Shown: piece after piece, positions 62,286-64,000 of the stretch
Position numbering within the stretch: the stretch's first letter is position 1
Layout: every line of letters begins with the position of its first letter
DNA from: Xanthocytophaga agilis
GTDB lineage: Bacteria > Bacteroidota > Bacteroidia > Cytophagales > 172606-1
Direction of reading: 5' to 3'
Assembly: GCF_030068605.1 (NCBI RefSeq)
Contig: NZ_JASJOU010000002.1
Span: 124,001 to 188,000, forward strand
Length of the DNA stretch: 64,000 nt
Made by a program: the position numbers and the translations under genes
Notes under the pieces: generated by a model
Seen by the model: only the letters and a program-made list of their open reading frames with translations
What the model was told of the DNA's origin: nothing
Database searches by the model: none

Positions 62286-62663
62286 TTATCCTTTAAAGAA
62301 AGGTCCTAGATCTATAATCTCTAAAACTGTGAAGTTTGCAAGAGCATCCCAGCCTTTTAGAGCTTCCTTAGTTGTTTGCATGGTTAGTATTATAGTTCCG
62401 GAAAAATTAACTACTTGTGATAGTAAAGGTGATAGCGGAATATCTTTGGATCTGAGAAACCGACAAAAAAGCGTTTTCAGAAGTGCATCTATATTTGGAA
62501 CTCCATCAAATATCAGATAATCAGTTTCAGAGGTAATGATAATGTCTGATAGATCCTTACTCTCTACAAAAACACGTTTTTTAGCAAACTGGCTAAAATG
62601 TTCTGCTACAGCTGTTTTTCCTGAACCTTGCTTGCCAATTATGAGAATTCTTTTTCCTTTCAT
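62286..62663 (-). CDS. Small P-loop ATPase, phage early gene
   Basis: 125 residues: Walker A LIIGKQGSGKTAVAEHF (10-17), a possible Walker B YLIFDGVPNI near residue 70, then helices. Shorter than typical AAA or kinase families. It may be a replication or packaging NTPase or a regulatory one. Overlaps the upstream gene by four bases. Confidence 0.65.
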   Translation of the reverse strand: MKGKRILIIGKQGSGKTAVAEHFSQFAKKRVFVESKDLSDIIITSETDYLIFDGVPNIDALLKTLFCRFLRSKDIPLSPLLSQVVNFSGTIILTMQTTKEALKGWDALANFTVLEIIDLGPFFKG

Positions 62664-63124
62664 GATTTTACGAGAGTTCCAGCTAGTACTTCTGGAGATT
62701 GAGTGTGCAGATAAATCAAAAGTCCATTTGTATCCCCTCCTATCTTTTTCCAGTTTTTGTAATCATTCTCACACGCCTCATAAAACTTTGGATTACATCC
62801 ACTAACAGCCTTATAGAAGTATTTTTTAGCTCTTTGCTTGTGGATCTTATGTCCATCTGCTCTACTCCAAAAGTCTCCATCATATTTTACATGCCAGATC
62901 TCCATAGAATAAAATCGCATATGACTACGATCCTTTGCCTTTCTTGTGAGCACGATCACTAACCTCTTATCTGTTTTCCGATTTAGGTATTCTTTAGCCC
63001 AACTCTTGAAAGTAGCCACTGTCTGACTGTACGAGTAATCTTTACCTGCTTCCTGTTCATCCAGGTAAACAGATATCTCTTGCCTTTCTCTGATTTCTTG
63101 TAGGGTTTGACCTAAGTTTTCCAT
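62660..63124 (-). CDS. Hypothetical phage early protein, 154 residues
   Basis: N-terminal helix (LGQTLQEIRERQEISVYLDEQEAGKDY), mixed alpha/beta middle (DKRLVIVLTRKAKDRSHMRFY), and a Lys/His/Tyr-rich part (HKIHKQRAKKYFYKAVSG). Coupled to the P-loop gene. No family recognised. Confidence 0.5.
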   Translation of the reverse strand: MENLGQTLQEIRERQEISVYLDEQEAGKDYSYSQTVATFKSWAKEYLNRKTDKRLVIVLTRKAKDRSHMRFYSMEIWHVKYDGDFWSRADGHKIHKQRAKKYFYKAVSGCNPKFYEACENDYKNWKKIGGDTNGLLIYLHTQSPEVLAGTLVKS

Positions 63125-63179
63125 GGTTTTACTGGATTTAGTCTATGAAAAAATGAGATTCATCGAAATGCAGGATTAC

Positions 63180-63470
63180 TTATACAGTAGTTTTCTCATT
63201 GAGCGCTAATGACTCTGTATATTCTTTTGCTATCTGGTTAATGAGTTTAGCCAGATAGCGATTAAAGCGAATTCGCCTTTTCACTAGACTTACATACACT
63301 GTATTGATAGGCATTCCTGTTTCGGATTGGGTGTAACCTTCTTCAGCAGCACGAGAGATAACCATATTAGACCAGCCATTTGGTAGTTTAAGCTCTCCGT
63401 TTTCTATTGGAAGTAGCATTATCCGCAGATACTCTACATCAGATGCAAGTTCTAGATTTTGTGTAATCAT
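63180..63470 (-). CDS. First leftward early gene, 96 residues, possible regulator
   Basis: Begins 35-40 bases after the early promoter/operator. Soluble helical protein (MITQNLELASDVEYLRIM... FNRYLAKLINQIAKEY) with INTVYVSLVKRRIRFNR, which could be a recognition helix. Position opposite the repressor would suit a Cro-like or antirepressor function; sequence does not prove it. Confidence 0.55.
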   Translation of the reverse strand: MITQNLELASDVEYLRIMLLPIENGELKLPNGWSNMVISRAAEEGYTQSETGMPINTVYVSLVKRRIRFNRYLAKLINQIAKEYTESLALNEKTTV

Positions 63471-63510
63471 AGATTTGTTTTATTATTGACCTATTGTTAT
63501 TATGTTGTTA

Positions 63511-63540
63511 CAAAACTACTATCATTCCCAGGGAACGCAA
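63511..63540 (-). promoter_or_regulatory. Early leftward promoter with operator dyad in its spacer
   Basis: On the minus strand TTG (63538-63540), 19-base spacer and TAGTTTTG (63511-63518) match the Bacteroidota promoter. The palindrome TTCCCAGGGAA (63525-63535) lies inside the spacer, an ideal place for repressor blockage. The early gene starts about 40 bases downstream. Confidence 0.65.
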
Positions 63541-63567
63541 ACCAATTTAGAAGATATTTCTTACATA

Positions 63568-64000
63568 ATGCCAGAGTTCAAGAAAATAGATTTAAAAAGG
63601 CTTGACGTCGTTATTAAATCACTAAAAGACAGATTATTAATCAGAAGTCAGGCTCATTTCGCTGCTTTACTTGGCGTTAAAGATCAGTACATTACAGATT
63701 TAAAAAAGGGTAAAACTCCACAAAAGGAAGAATTTCTTACAAACCTATACGATACATTCCCCCAGATCAACAGAGACTTCTTGGAAACGGGTGCGGGAGA
63801 TCCATTGAATCCAATAGATATAATGACTTTCACTCATCCAGACAATGATCATTCTGTTAATGATAATCAGACAGAATACATTGTTTCTAAAAATGGAGAT
63901 AAAGAATCAGGAGTAGTTTATTATAAAGAATTGGATCTTGTAGATCTTGACAAGGTTAAAAGAATCAAGATTCCAGTAGTAGAAATAGAAGTAGCAGCTT
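63568..64000 (+). CDS. Phage repressor-like regulator, 3'-truncated by the window edge
   Basis: At least 144 residues from ATG 63568. The N-terminus carries a helix-turn-helix (SQAHFAALLGVKDQYITDLKKGK), then a linker rich in Asp/Asn/Ser, then KRIKIPVVEIEV at the window end, which could begin an S24-like or other oligomerisation domain. It reads away from the early operon across the operator dyad. It would hold the prophage dormant; the cleavage domain, if any, lies outside the window. Confidence 0.75.
   Translation, partial: MPEFKKIDLKRLDVVIKSLKDRLLIRSQAHFAALLGVKDQYITDLKKGKTPQKEEFLTNLYDTFPQINRDFLETGAGDPLNPIDIMTFTHPDNDHSVNDNQTEYIVSKNGDKESGVVYYKELDLVDLDKVKRIKIPVVEIEVAA

Noticed and set aside
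19703-64000. Second copy of the tRNA 3' end as right attachment site
   Set aside because: No repeat of the tRNA end was seen in the window, and early phage genes run to the edge, so attR must lie beyond 64000.
1-64000. CRISPR array, insertion sequence or rRNA
   Set aside because: No regularly spaced repeats, transposase gene with inverted ends, or rRNA sequence was seen.

Overview
The window is bacterial and most likely from a Bacteroidota, probably order Cytophagales. This rests on a 7TMR-DISM histidine kinase, LytS/LytTR regulation, a bacterial GH3-family enzyme, SprB-type repeats, and promoters of the TTTG / TAnnTTTG type with little Shine-Dalgarno signal. Genus is not claimed.

Region 1 (1-19.6 kb) is ordinary chromosome. 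It holds a truncated HxlR regulator, a GNAT acetyltransferase, a LysE exporter, a GH3-family enzyme, a YggS-type PLP protein, a membrane sensor kinase, NADP-isocitrate dehydrogenase, a coiled-coil membrane protein and a nucleoside hydrolase-like protein. A LytS/LytTR two-component pair is followed by a five-gene ABC-type efflux operon (outer-membrane factor, adaptor, permease, ATPase, barrel protein). A hexapeptide acetyltransferase and two small unknown genes complete it.

Region 2 (19.6 kb to beyond 64 kb) is a siphovirus-like prophage next to tRNA-Leu(CAG). A tyrosine integrase follows the tRNA directly. Nearly all other phage genes read leftward, from a repressor/early-promoter switch at 63.5 kb. 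In transcription order they are: small early genes; an SF3-type helicase/primase; an intergenic array of TTGGATA repeats that may be the replication origin or a protein-binding array; a nucleic-acid module (HNH, C5 methyltransferase, DUF4031, ASCH-like); tail fibres (collagen-like fibre with an SGNH hydrolase, Fn3/beta-helix spike); a cluster of small membrane and coiled-coil genes resembling a holin/spanin set; protease-scaffold, major capsid and tail-tube candidates; a glycosyltransferase/methyltransferase pair; terminase; portal; connectors; an SprB-repeat tail protein; holin/endolysin; a cargo gene; and the tape measure. The right attachment site is not in the window.

The late region looks divided into transcription units. 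A 9-nt motif, TGTCCTTTC on the coding strand, occurs seven times, each time 20-50 nt upstream of a gene start and three times just after a terminator-like hairpin. I read it as a phage-specific late promoter or leader element. The cargo gene at 24.8-26.2 kb lacks the motif and lies behind a terminator, as expected of a moron. It encodes a Cys/His zinc-site protein I cannot name and is the best candidate for an undescribed function, with the motif system and the TTGGATA array next.
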